A stretch of DNA of 31,071 nt. Source: an uncultured Parabacteroides sp. (GTDB taxonomy: Bacteria; Bacteroidota; Bacteroidia; Bacteroidales; Tannerellaceae). This document shows, one piece after another, positions 1 to 7,581 of this stretch. The position numbers and the translations under genes are program-made. The DNA is taken from assembly GCA_937890135.1 (NCBI GenBank), contig CALBYC010000115.1, positions 1 to 31,071 of the forward strand, written 5' to 3'. Under the pieces are notes generated by a model. The model worked only from the letters and a program-made list of their open reading frames with translations, ran no database searches and was not told the origin of the DNA. Within the stretch, counting starts at the first letter, position 1. The number at the start of each line of letters is the position of its first letter.

Positions 1-712
1 CCACAACCAGCTTCGCTGCGTCACGGAACAATTGCAATCGATTGGCATGCGTGGCCAAAACCGTACCATTGCCCGGAAGAGCCAAACCTATCGCCTCGTT
101 CAGGCAGTTCATGGAGTTTGCCGTAAACATGCCGGAACAACAGCCGCAGCCAGGGCAGGCATGGCGTTCCACTTCGGATATCTGCTCATCGCTGACGGAA
201 GTATCGGCGGCTTCGATCATGGCATCAATCAAATCCAGATGGCGGCCATTCCACTCCCCCGCCTCCATCGGACCTCCGGAGACAAATACGGTAGGGATAT
301 TCAAGCGCATGGAAGCCATCAACATGCCCGGAGTGATTTTATCGCAGTTGCTGATGCAAACCATCGCATCCGCCTTATGGGCATTTACCATGTATTCAAC
401 GCTATCGGCGATGATATCGCGAGAAGGCAACGAATAAAGCATGCCATCATGTCCCATCGCTATCCCGTCGTCGATGGCAATCGTATTGAACTCGGCCGCA
501 AAGCAACCTAACTTCTCAATTTCCGCCTTTACCAACTGACCGGCATCATGCAAATGCACATGCCCCGGCACAAACTGGGTAAACGAATTCACTATGGCAA
601 TTATCGGTTTCCCGAATTGCTCTTTCTTCATTCCGTTTGCACACCACAAAGCCCGTGCGCCCGCCATCCTACGGCCTTCTGTACTGAATGAACTTCTCAA
701 CGGATTCTTCAT
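1..712 (-). CDS. ilvD: dihydroxy-acid dehydratase, 5' part (runs off left edge)
   Basis: The reverse strand reads [18 protein letters not shown] onward for 237 codons without a stop and leaves the window. IlvD dehydrates dihydroxyisovalerate and dihydroxymethylvalerate to the 2-keto acids that become valine/leucine and isoleucine. Visible family signatures are [10 protein letters not shown] (residues about 121-130, with the cluster Cys123 and metal-site Lys125) and [19 protein letters not shown] (185-203, with Cys192). The segment near residue 50 ([14 protein letters not shown]) has no Cys, as in the E. coli-type oxygen-sensitive [4Fe-4S] enzyme. The start at 712 gives the normal family N-terminus. 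The gene is preceded by a leader peptide and terminator (described separately), so it is probably the first gene of a branched-chain amino acid operon continuing to the left. Confidence 0.97.
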   Translation of the reverse strand, partial: MKNPLRSSFSTEGRRMAGARALWCANGMKKEQFGKPIIAIVNSFTQFVPGHVHLHDAGQLVKAEIEKLGCFAAEFNTIAIDDGIAMGHDGMLYSLPSRDIIADSVEYMVNAHKADAMVCISNCDKITPGMLMASMRLNIPTVFVSGGPMEAGEWNGRHLDLIDAMIEAADTSVSDEQISEVERHACPGCGCCSGMFTANSMNCLNEAIGLALPGNGTVLATHANRLQLFRDAAKLVV

Positions 713-767
713 CGCTGTCATCTCCTATTCGTATTAACTATGTTATTCTCCCGATACACTTACAACC

Positions 768-796
768 AAAAAAGCCTTTCTCAAAGGAGAAAGGCT
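768..796 (-). terminator. intrinsic terminator in the ilvD leader (attenuator)
   Basis: On the reverse strand a perfect 10-bp stem, AGCCTTTCTC / GAGAAAGGCT, closes a 4-base CTTT loop and is followed directly by six T residues. It lies about 56 bases upstream of the ilvD start, downstream of the leader peptide, so it would stop transcription before the gene. Its 5' arm can pair instead with the segment right after the leader stop codon. Confidence 0.9.
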
Positions 797-843
797 GTAA
801 GGAATATCTTTTGGACTATTGAACATCTTGCATACCTTTCTCC
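786..843 (-). promoter_or_regulatory. antiterminator (alternative pairing) of the ilvD attenuator
   Basis: GGAGAAAGG (reverse strand, 843-835), immediately after the leader stop codon, is exactly complementary to CCTTTCTCC (794-786) in the 5' arm of the terminator. An adjoining A-T pair and two flanking G-U pairs extend the helix to about 12 bp. A ribosome at the leader stop would cover the first arm and let the terminator form. A ribosome stalled at upstream Ile/Val/Leu codons would leave it free and block the terminator. The pairing is read directly from sequence; the mechanism is inferred from classical attenuators. Confidence 0.8.
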
Positions 844-903
844 TCACCGACTAATGACCAGCAAGTTCACGACACAAATAATATGCAAATTGTTGTTCGG
901 CAT
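844..903 (-). CDS. ilvD operon leader peptide (branched-chain control peptide)
   Basis: A 19-codon frame with ATG at 903 and TGA at 844-846 reads MPNNNLHIICVVNLLVISR. Nine of its 19 residues are Leu, Ile or Val, including the runs Ile-Ile, Val-Val and Leu-Leu-Val-Ile. These are the end products of the pathway whose gene lies downstream. The frame starts about 25 bases after the predicted transcription start and stops directly against the antiterminator arm. It is too short for routine gene callers. Its role would be to sense charged tRNA for the three branched-chain amino acids; the peptide itself probably has no function. Confidence 0.85.
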   Translation of the reverse strand: MPNNNLHIICVVNLLVISR

Positions 904-934
904 CCTTTTTTAATATCTTTTTTGTTTGACGGTG

Positions 935-965
935 CAAATGTAGGATAATAATTCTAACGAGCAAA
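935..965 (-). promoter_or_regulatory. Bacteroidetes-type promoter for the ilvD leader
   Basis: On the reverse strand a -33 TTTG (965-962) is followed after 19 bases by TACATTTG (942-935), matching the Bacteroidetes consensus TTTG-N19-TAnnTTTG. It is the best promoter in the window. It would start RNA near 928, about 25 bases before the leader peptide. Confidence 0.8.
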
Positions 966-1291
966 GAATTTAAAAGGAAAATATCTTTTTTTCTTTCAAT
1001 TATCAATTTGCGAACAACAATGAGATTACATTTTAACATATTCATGATAAAATATCGGTGATTCGTTAACCTGGTGCCCCTTTCTTCCTTGCATTTATCA
1101 AGGCCATGGTTTCTCCAGCCTCCCTGCAGCCAAAGCCGCACCAGCTCTTTTCCCGGCAATTTGGAGCCGGGAAAGACAAATTCCCCTTTGCCAGAGAGGA
1201 AAATTCAATGAAGCCTTTGCATCGACCTGAAAGATGAAACCCATAGAGCATAACAAAACGAAAAAGAAATGCAAATATCACATTAAAGTTG
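966..1291. other. non-coding region between the ilvD and glgB promoters
   Basis: This stretch separates two divergent promoters. No credible gene is seen: the open frames here lack recognisable composition and overlap the regulatory parts. The only clear structure is the inverted repeat at 1149-1174. Confidence 0.5.
1149..1174. repeat. inverted repeat in the ilvD-glgB intergenic region
   Basis: TTTCCCGGC and GCCGGGAAA form a perfect 9-bp stem around an 8-base loop. No T-run follows on the forward strand and only a short one on the reverse, so it is not a clean terminator. It lies upstream of both promoters and could be an operator or a remnant of an older transcript end. Confidence 0.45.
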
Positions 1292-1299
1292 TATATTTG
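1292..1299 (+). promoter_or_regulatory. -7 element upstream of glgB
   Basis: TATATTTG matches TAnnTTTG exactly and lies 26 bases before the glgB start. No TTTG is found at the expected -33 spacing, so only the -7 half is supported. Confidence 0.5.
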
Positions 1300-1325
1300 C
1301 CCGGTAGAACCAAATTTTAGCACAA

Positions 1326-3458
1326 ATGGAGTCTCTAAATCTAATAAAGAATGACCCGTGGTTAGCCCCATACGAGGAAGCGATACAAGGACGTTTCGAT
1401 TATGTCCGAGAACGGGAAAACAATTTGACAAACAACGGAAAGCTCACGTTGTCCGAACTGGCTTCCGGTTACCTCTATTTCGGCCTGCAAAAGAACAGCA
1501 AAGAGTGGGTATTCAGGGAGTGGGCACCCAACGCTACAGCCATCTATATCATAGGGACTTGTAATGGTTGGGAGAAAAAGAAGGAATTCCAGTTGCAACG
1601 CATTGAAAATGGGATTTGGGAAATAAAACTGCCATTGGACAAACTGCATCACTTGGATTTGTTCAAACTATGGATCGAATGGGAAGGCGGAGGAGGAGAA
1701 CGCATCCCCGCTTGGATTCGCCGTGTCGTGCAAGACCCCGTCACGAAAATCTTCAGTGCTCAAGTGTGGGATCCTGAAAAACCTTACCAATTTCAGGTCA
1801 AACGGTTCAAACCAGACGTAGCTCCATTGATGATATACGAATGCCACATCGGCATGGCTACCCAAGAAGAGAAGGTTGGTTCTTACGATGAGTTCCGGGA
1901 AAACGTACTGCCAAGAATTGTCAAAGCCGGCTACAATGCCATCCAAGTAATGGCCATACAAGAACATCCTTATTATGGTTCTTTCGGCTATCATGTGAGC
2001 AGCTTCTTCGCAGCTTCCTCACGTTTCGGAACGCCCGACGAACTCAAACGGCTCATCGACGAGGCCCATAAAAACGGATTGGCCGTAATCATGGACATCG
2101 TTCACAGCCATGCAGTAAAAAATGAGACGGAAGGTTTAGGCCGTTTTGACGGGTCATACAATTTATATTTCCATGGAGACGACAGGCGAGAGCACCCGGC
2201 ATGGGACTCATTGTGTTTTGATTATGGGAAAAACGAAGTCTTGCATTTTCTCCTGTCCAATTGCAAATTCTGGCTGGACGAATATAAATTTGACGGATTC
2301 CGGTTCGACGGCGTCACATCCATGCTTTATTACAGCCATGGATTAGGAGAAGCGTTTTGCAACTATGCAGATTATTATAACGGACACCAGGACAGCGATG
2401 CCATAACTTACCTTACCCTTGCCAACAAGCTGGTCCACGAAGTGAACAAGAATGCAATCACGATTGCCGAGGAAGTGAGCGGCATGCCGGGAATAGCGGC
2501 CAAGATTGAAAATGGAGGATACGGGTTCGATTACCGCATGGCAATGAACATACCTGATTTCTGGATTAAAACCATCAAAGAGAAAAAAGACGAAGACTGG
2601 CATCCGTCCGCCATTTGGTGGGAAACGACAAACAGACGTGCCGACGAAAAAACAATCAGCTACGCCGAAAGCCATGACCAGGCATTGGTGGGAGACAAAA
2701 CCATCATCTTCCGCTTGATTGACGCGGATATGTATTGGCACATGCAAAAGGACGACCACAACTATATGGTTGAAAGAGGTGTCGCCTTGCATAAAATGAT
2801 ACGTTTAGTCACAGCCACGACCATGAACGGAGGCTATCTGAACTTCATGGGCAACGAATTCGGGCATCCGGAATGGATTGACTTCCCCCGTGAAGGAAAC
2901 GGATGGTCTTATAAGTACGCACGGCGGCAATGGAACTTGGAAGACGACCCGAATCTGAAATACCATTTTTTAGGAGATTTCGATGAAGCGATGGTAAAAC
3001 TAATCCGTTCCGTCAAGAATTTCCAAGACACTCCGCTCCAAAAAGTATGGGACAATGACGGAGACCAGATTTTGGCTTACCGGAGAGAAGACTTCATCTT
3101 CGTCTTCAACTTCAGCCCGAACAAATCGTTTACGGGCTACGGCATTCTTGTGCCTAAGGGAGAATATGAAATCGTATTGGACACGGATGCCGCCACTTTC
3201 GGAGGTTTCGGGCTGAACGACGACACGGTCCACCATTTCACCCAATTCGACCCCCTTTACAAAAAAGAGAAAAAGGAATGGCTGAAACTGTACCTCCCCG
3301 CACGCACGGCCATGGTCCTGCGCAAAGTAAAAACAAAAGCAAAAACGAGGAAAAGAGAAGAAGCAACGCCGTCTCAAGGAGTAACGCCGACAAATTCGAA
3401 GGGAAAAAGAAAAGCTACTACTAAAAGTTCAAAGGAAGCAAGTAAGAAACGGAAATAA
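1326..3458 (+). CDS. glgB: 1,4-alpha-glucan branching enzyme with Lys-rich tail
   Basis: A GH13 enzyme that cuts alpha-1,4-glucan and rejoins it as alpha-1,6 branches in glycogen. The N-terminal part (about 1-60) and a CBM48-like segment (about 60-150, with REWAPNATAIYIIGTCNGW) precede the catalytic barrel. Visible GH13 motifs are MDIVHSH (256-262), DGFRFDG with probable nucleophile Asp328, AEEVSG with probable acid/base Glu382, and SHDQ with Asp451. The sequence resembles the eukaryote-like branching enzymes found in Bacteroidetes rather than E. coli GlgB. The last 40 or so residues are a low-complexity basic tail rich in Lys, Thr and Ser, beyond the usual end of the family. The manA-like gene follows at once and is probably cotranscribed. 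Confidence 0.96.
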   Translation: MESLNLIKNDPWLAPYEEAIQGRFDYVRERENNLTNNGKLTLSELASGYLYFGLQKNSKEWVFREWAPNATAIYIIGTCNGWEKKKEFQLQRIENGIWEIKLPLDKLHHLDLFKLWIEWEGGGGERIPAWIRRVVQDPVTKIFSAQVWDPEKPYQFQVKRFKPDVAPLMIYECHIGMATQEEKVGSYDEFRENVLPRIVKAGYNAIQVMAIQEHPYYGSFGYHVSSFFAASSRFGTPDELKRLIDEAHKNGLAVIMDIVHSHAVKNETEGLGRFDGSYNLYFHGDDRREHPAWDSLCFDYGKNEVLHFLLSNCKFWLDEYKFDGFRFDGVTSMLYYSHGLGEAFCNYADYYNGHQDSDAITYLTLANKLVHEVNKNAITIAEEVSGMPGIAAKIENGGYGFDYRMAMNIPDFWIKTIKEKKDEDWHPSAIWWETTNRRADEKTISYAESHDQALVGDKTIIFRLIDADMYWHMQKDDHNYMVERGVALHKMIRLVTATTMNGGYLNFMGNEFGHPEWIDFPREGNGWSYKYARRQWNLEDDPNLKYHFLGDFDEAMVKLIRSVKNFQDTPLQKVWDNDGDQILAYRREDFIFVFNFSPNKSFTGYGILVPKGEYEIVLDTDAATFGGFGLNDDTVHHFTQFDPLYKKEKKEWLKLYLPARTAMVLRKVKTKAKTRKREEATPSQGVTPTNSKGKRKATTKSSKEASKKRK

Positions 3459-3464
3459 TTGACA

Positions 3465-4445
3465 ATGATCATGCTGTATCCATTAACATTCAAGCCTATC
3501 CTTAAAAGTGTAATCTGGGGAGGCTCACGAATCTGCCCGTTCAAGGGCATCACACCGACGCAAGACGGCATCGGAGAAAGTTGGGAATTATCACATGTGG
3601 ACGGCAATTTTTCAATTGTCGCGGAAGGGGAACTGGCCAATAAGTCTTTAGACGAACTGATCAAAACATACGGGAAAGAATTAGTCGGGGGCAAAGTCAT
3701 GGAACGCTTCGGTTCCCGTTTCCCTCTTTTGATCAAGTTCATTGACGCACACGACAATCTATCCATCCAAGTCCACCCCAATGACGAGTTGGCGAAAGCC
3801 CGCCATAACTCATTCGGGAAAACCGAAATGTGGTATGTCATCAAGGCGGACAAAGGCGCCTTCCTCTATTCCGGCTTCTCCCAGCAAATCGACAAGGACG
3901 AGTATGTCAAGCGAGTGGCAGACAACACCATCATGGATGTCCTGAAAAAATATGATGTCAGCGAAGGGGATGTTTTCTTTTTACCGGCAGGCCGCGTCCA
4001 TGCAATCGGCTCAGGTTGTTTCATCGCAGAAATCCAGCAAACCAGCAATATCACTTCCCGCATCTACGACTACAACCGCCGGGACAAAAACGGCAATTTG
4101 CGCGAATTGCATACAGAATTGGCAAAAGACGCCATTGACTACACGTTGTACCCTGATTACCGCACCCATTACAAAGCGCAAGCCGACGCGGCGGTCAACC
4201 TGGCAGATTGCAAATATTTCACGACCAACTTGATTGATTTGGACGTTGACATGACACGCGATTTTGAGGAACTGGATTCTTTTGTCATATACATCTGCAT
4301 GGGAGGTTCCGCTACGCTGACAGACGGCAGCGGGTATGAGATACCTGTCCGCCAAGGACAAACAGTACTGATACCCGCCAACAATAAAAAAGTGACCATC
4401 GCCCCCGCCCCAAAGGCCAAGTTCTTGGAATCTTATATAAAATAA
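3465..4445 (+). CDS. manA: class I mannose-6-phosphate isomerase (short type)
   Basis: A zinc-dependent cupin enzyme interconverting mannose 6-phosphate and fructose 6-phosphate. The usual metal ligands are visible: Gln102 and His104 in SIQVHPND, Glu121 in KTEMWYVI, and His179 in AGRVHAIG; EIQQTSNITSRIYDYNR follows. At 326 residues it is the short bacterial form. A TTG at 3459 would lengthen it slightly, and the ATG at 3471 (MLYPLTFKPILK) is another likely start; ATG 3465 is used here. It begins six bases after the glgB stop, so the two are probably one transcript, ending at the hairpins downstream. Confidence 0.93.
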   Translation: MIMLYPLTFKPILKSVIWGGSRICPFKGITPTQDGIGESWELSHVDGNFSIVAEGELANKSLDELIKTYGKELVGGKVMERFGSRFPLLIKFIDAHDNLSIQVHPNDELAKARHNSFGKTEMWYVIKADKGAFLYSGFSQQIDKDEYVKRVADNTIMDVLKKYDVSEGDVFFLPAGRVHAIGSGCFIAEIQQTSNITSRIYDYNRRDKNGNLRELHTELAKDAIDYTLYPDYRTHYKAQADAAVNLADCKYFTTNLIDLDVDMTRDFEELDSFVIYICMGGSATLTDGSGYEIPVRQGQTVLIPANNKKVTIAPAPKAKFLESYIK

Positions 4446-4465
4446 GGCACAACTTTGACAGCTTC

Positions 4466-4494
4466 GCCTGCCGAGAACAGCCCCAAAGGCAGGC
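4466..4494 (+). other. first hairpin after the manA-like gene
   Basis: GCCTGCC and GGCAGGC form a perfect 7-bp stem with a 15-base loop, 20 bases after the stop codon. There is no T-run. It may protect the transcript 3' end ahead of the terminator at 4518-4559. Confidence 0.4.
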
Positions 4495-4517
4495 CGATTT
4501 TGTCGCCATGTTTTTTC

Positions 4518-4559
4518 AAAAAGCCTGCGACCTTTTCCCAAAGAGCTCGTAGGCTTTTT
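4518..4559 (+). terminator. terminator of the glgB-manA transcript
   Basis: AAAAAGCCTGCGA and TCGTAGGCTTTTT pair over 13 bases with one G-U pair and a 16-base loop. The downstream arm ends in five T residues. It stands between manA and the next rightward gene. Confidence 0.75.
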
Positions 4560-4683
4560 GTCTCTTGTTCCCTATTGGGCACAAGAGGGCTGGCATCAAG
4601 CAAGAAAACTGCCGCGGCCGCACAAAATGCCCCCCCGTCCCCCTTTTTGCCAAAGATTCCTTTTTTTATCCACGGGGTTTGAC

Positions 4684-4691
4684 TAAGTTTG
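4684..4691 (+). promoter_or_regulatory. -7 element upstream of the transporter gene
   Basis: TAAGTTTG, followed by CA, matches TAnnTTTG and lies 22 bases before the start. At the 19-base spacing the -33 position holds TTTT, within a T-run, a weak match. Confidence 0.55.
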
Positions 4692-4713
4692 CAACATCAA
4701 TAAAGATAATGAC

Positions 4714-6387
4714 ATGAATTGGTTACAAGACACTTTCCTTCAACCGACATTGGTTCAAGCCGTAGCTATCATCAGCATTGTATCCGCCATTGGCCTCTTT
4801 TTGGGGAAACTAAAAATTTTCGGAATATCATTAGGCATTACATTTGTATTCTTCACGGGAATTTTCGCAGGGCATATAGGCATCGAAGTAAACAAAGACA
4901 TGCTGAATTTTGCTGAAAACTTCGGACTTATCATCTTCGTTTACACATTAGGACTCCAAGTAGGTCCCGGATTCTTCTCCTCTTTAAAAAAGGGAGGAGT
5001 CCTTTTGAACACAATCGGGCTATCAGTCGTCTTGTCAGGACTGCTGTTCGCACTTATCCTCCACTGGAGCACGGATGTATCACTGCCGAACATGATTGGC
5101 CTGTTATGCGGAGCCGTCACCAACACTCCGGCATTGGGAGCAGCGCAACAAGCGCTCCTGCAAGTCAATCCCGACAATACCCGAGGGGTGACCGACATGG
5201 CCCTTGCCTGCGCCGTGACATACCCATTGGGAGTAGTGGGCGTCATCTTGGCCATCGTCATCCTGAAAGCCTTGTTCCACCAAGAGAAAACAGGGGATGA
5301 CGAAAAAGAAAGCAACGACACCCATACCTTCGTCGCCGAGTTCCAAGTTAGCAATCCGGCCATCTACCACAAAAGCATCAAAGAAATCATGAGTTTGACA
5401 GACAAGCATTTTGTCATCTCACGCGTATGGAGGAACGGGAAAGTGTCCATCCCCACCTCGGAAACGACATTGGAAGAAAAAGACCACTTATTGGTCATCT
5501 CTGTCAAATCGGATGTCGAAAACATCAAAGTGCTCTTTGGAGAACAAGAAAACATTGATTGGAACAAAGAAGACATCGACTGGAACGCCATCGACAGCCA
5601 GTTGATATCAAGGCGCATCATTGTCACCCGCAACCGCATAAACGGAGCCAAACTGGGGTCGTTGCGTTTACGCAATTTGTATGGCATCAACATTACCCGC
5701 GTGAACCGTGCCGGCATAGACTTGCTCGCATCGCCCGACCTGCATTTGCAAATAGGGGATAAATTAACCATTGTCGGAGAAGCAAACGCAGTCAACAATG
5801 TCGGCAAAATCTTAGGAGATGAAATCAAACGGTTGCGGGAGCCTAACTTGTTGGCCATATTCATCGGGCTGACGTTAGGTGTCGTGTTGGGCTCCATACC
5901 TATTGCCATTCCGGGAATGTCCATGCCCATCAAATTGGGAATAGCGGGAGGCCCTATCATAGTCGGCATACTAATGGGAGCTTTCGGCCCGCGGTTACAT
6001 TTGACGACCTATACGACACAGAGCGCAAACTTGATGGTAAGGCAATTGGGAATCGTCATCTACTTGGCAGGATTGGGTTTGGATTCCGGGGCCCATTTCT
6101 TTGAAACAGTATTCCGGGCAGAGGGATTATTGTGGATCGGCTTAGGCTTCGCCTTGACAATCATACCCGTGTTGATTGTCGGGTACGCAGCTTCCCGCTT
6201 CTTGCATGTCAACTACGCAAAGAATGTCGGAATGCTATGCGGCAGCATGGCCAATCCCATGGCATTGAACTATGCCAATTCAACCGTAAACGGAGATGAG
6301 CCATCGGTAGCTTATGCAACCGTCTACCCGCTTTCTATGTTCGTACGGGTAATATCAACCCAACTGGTTATTCTTTTGTTCCAGTAA
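4714..6387 (+). CDS. aspartate:alanine exchanger family transporter (YidE/YbjL-like) with two RCK_C domains
   Basis: An integral membrane protein of 557 residues. The N-terminal half (about 10-190) has some five or six hydrophobic segments with the family motif AVTNTPALGAAQQAL. The centre (about 205-370) is hydrophilic and shows two TrkA-C/RCK_C-like repeats, each ending in a variant of DHLLVISVKSD or GDKLTIVGEAN. The C-terminal half has a second set of segments, with the parallel motif GSMANPMALNYAN. This internally duplicated AAE layout is typical of the family (TC 2.A.81). The substrate cannot be read from sequence; acidic amino acids or other carboxylates are possible. Its 3' end overlaps the opposing methyltransferase gene by 20 bases. 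Confidence 0.88.
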   Translation: MNWLQDTFLQPTLVQAVAIISIVSAIGLFLGKLKIFGISLGITFVFFTGIFAGHIGIEVNKDMLNFAENFGLIIFVYTLGLQVGPGFFSSLKKGGVLLNTIGLSVVLSGLLFALILHWSTDVSLPNMIGLLCGAVTNTPALGAAQQALLQVNPDNTRGVTDMALACAVTYPLGVVGVILAIVILKALFHQEKTGDDEKESNDTHTFVAEFQVSNPAIYHKSIKEIMSLTDKHFVISRVWRNGKVSIPTSETTLEEKDHLLVISVKSDVENIKVLFGEQENIDWNKEDIDWNAIDSQLISRRIIVTRNRINGAKLGSLRLRNLYGINITRVNRAGIDLLASPDLHLQIGDKLTIVGEANAVNNVGKILGDEIKRLREPNLLAIFIGLTLGVVLGSIPIAIPGMSMPIKLGIAGGPIIVGILMGAFGPRLHLTTYTTQSANLMVRQLGIVIYLAGLGLDSGAHFFETVFRAEGLLWIGLGFALTIIPVLIVGYAASRFLHVNYAKNVGMLCGSMANPMALNYANSTVNGDEPSVAYATVYPLSMFVRVISTQLVILLFQ

Positions 6388-7576
6388 AATAAGCCTTGCG
6401 GCAACGAAGCAGAACTTTGTCATTCGCGGAAATGACCGTAGCGAAAAGATAAACGTCACCGCCATCTTTCACTTTGCTTTTTTTGCGAAGCTCCTCAACG
6501 GACAAAGGGAAATTACGAACCGTGATGTTGGCTCGAGGCATGGATTGAACCAACGTTTTCGCCAGCTTGCTGGAAAACGGCATCACTTCTTCCACTTCAA
6601 AGATTCGTCCCGGGAAATTTTCCACGAAAACATCCGAAGTGTAAAGATGACTGTTTGGATGCATTTTCGCCATGGCATAACGCAAAGAGACGGATTTGAA
6701 CGCACCGGCCTTCAAAATAGAAGCGTTCGGTTCATAAAGATACTTTTTCACAGTAGAAGAATAATTAGCCGCAGCATCCCGTTCGTCCCCCATCTTAAAA
6801 GAAAAAAACTGCGGAGAAGAGTCCGCCGCTTTATAATTGACGCAATGGATTTCTGGAGACTCGACAGGTTCGCGTCCTATCACAAACAATAGTTCCTTAC
6901 ATTCGTTTTTCACTGAAAGCACGTGGACTGACAGGACGCCGGGAAGCAAAGCCATCGTTTGCCTGATATCCGCCATTGGAGAAATTTTGACGATGACTCG
7001 CTTCGCTTTCAATAACAAACGAGGCAACAGTTGTGCCAAATCGGGTTCACAATCGCTCAAAGCAAAAACCCTTTTATTCCCCTCCCCCCTTCTGGCCGGG
7101 TCCAGATAAAAGACATCCACAGGACTTAGCTGTTCAATATAAACCCTTGAATCGGCAGAGACCACCTGGATATTATCCGCTTTAAGCATATGGAAATTAT
7201 GGCGAGCGACTTCGCAATAGAGGGGGAAACGTTCGACATAAACGACGGAACGCACCTTGCGGGAAAAATAATAGCTGTCAATGCCCAGGCCACCTGTCAA
7301 GTCGCAAAGCACATCACTTGCCGAAACCAGTTGTTGCTTATAGGAGGCCGTCAGCTCGGACGAGCACTGTTCGGAGGATATTTTGGAAGGGAAAAGCAAA
7401 GAATCATTGGCAGCCCAAGACGGCAATTTTCCCTGAATTTGCCGTCTCGATGCTATTTGTTCGACCAAAAAAGGGACATTTAAACCCGGATAGCGTTTCG
7501 CACCCAATAAAAGTTTAGAAATATCCTCATGCTTGTTCGCCCGGATATATTCTTTCTCTTGTTCGGTCAGCTCCAT
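6368..7576 (-). CDS. class I SAM-dependent methyltransferase with THUMP-like domain
   Basis: A 402-residue protein. The N-terminal 80 residues are helical. A Rossmann methyltransferase core follows, with motif I DLTGGLGID (92-100) for S-adenosylmethionine and a conserved YLDPARR (157-163) in the motif IV position. The C-terminal 70 or so residues (PRANITVRNFPLSVEELRKK) resemble the THUMP-like domain of this Bacteroidetes family, which suggests an RNA substrate, but the target base is not known to me. The gene starts five bases after the rseP stop and is probably the last gene of that transcript. Its stop codon lies inside the end of the opposing transporter gene. Confidence 0.85.
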   Translation of the reverse strand: MELTEQEKEYIRANKHEDISKLLLGAKRYPGLNVPFLVEQIASRRQIQGKLPSWAANDSLLFPSKISSEQCSSELTASYKQQLVSASDVLCDLTGGLGIDSYYFSRKVRSVVYVERFPLYCEVARHNFHMLKADNIQVVSADSRVYIEQLSPVDVFYLDPARRGEGNKRVFALSDCEPDLAQLLPRLLLKAKRVIVKISPMADIRQTMALLPGVLSVHVLSVKNECKELLFVIGREPVESPEIHCVNYKAADSSPQFFSFKMGDERDAAANYSSTVKKYLYEPNASILKAGAFKSVSLRYAMAKMHPNSHLYTSDVFVENFPGRIFEVEEVMPFSSKLAKTLVQSMPRANITVRNFPLSVEELRKKSKVKDGGDVYLFATVISANDKVLLRCRKAYFTGTKE

Positions 7577-7581
7577 TCTTT

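Noticed and set aside
32..511. Open frames on the forward strand inside the first 700 bases
   Set aside because: They are antisense shadows of ilvD, whose reverse-strand product has clear family motifs.
1149..1174. Inverted repeat as a rho-independent terminator
   Set aside because: No gene ends nearby and no convincing T-run follows the stem.
851..1431. Two reverse-strand open frames of 102 and 121 codons between ilvD and glgB
   Set aside because: They overlap the ilvD leader, its promoter and the start of glgB, and show no recognisable domain or signal peptide.
3459..3464. TTG as start of the manA-like gene
   Set aside because: ATG codons follow at 3465 and 3471, and the family begins near MLYPLTFKPILK.
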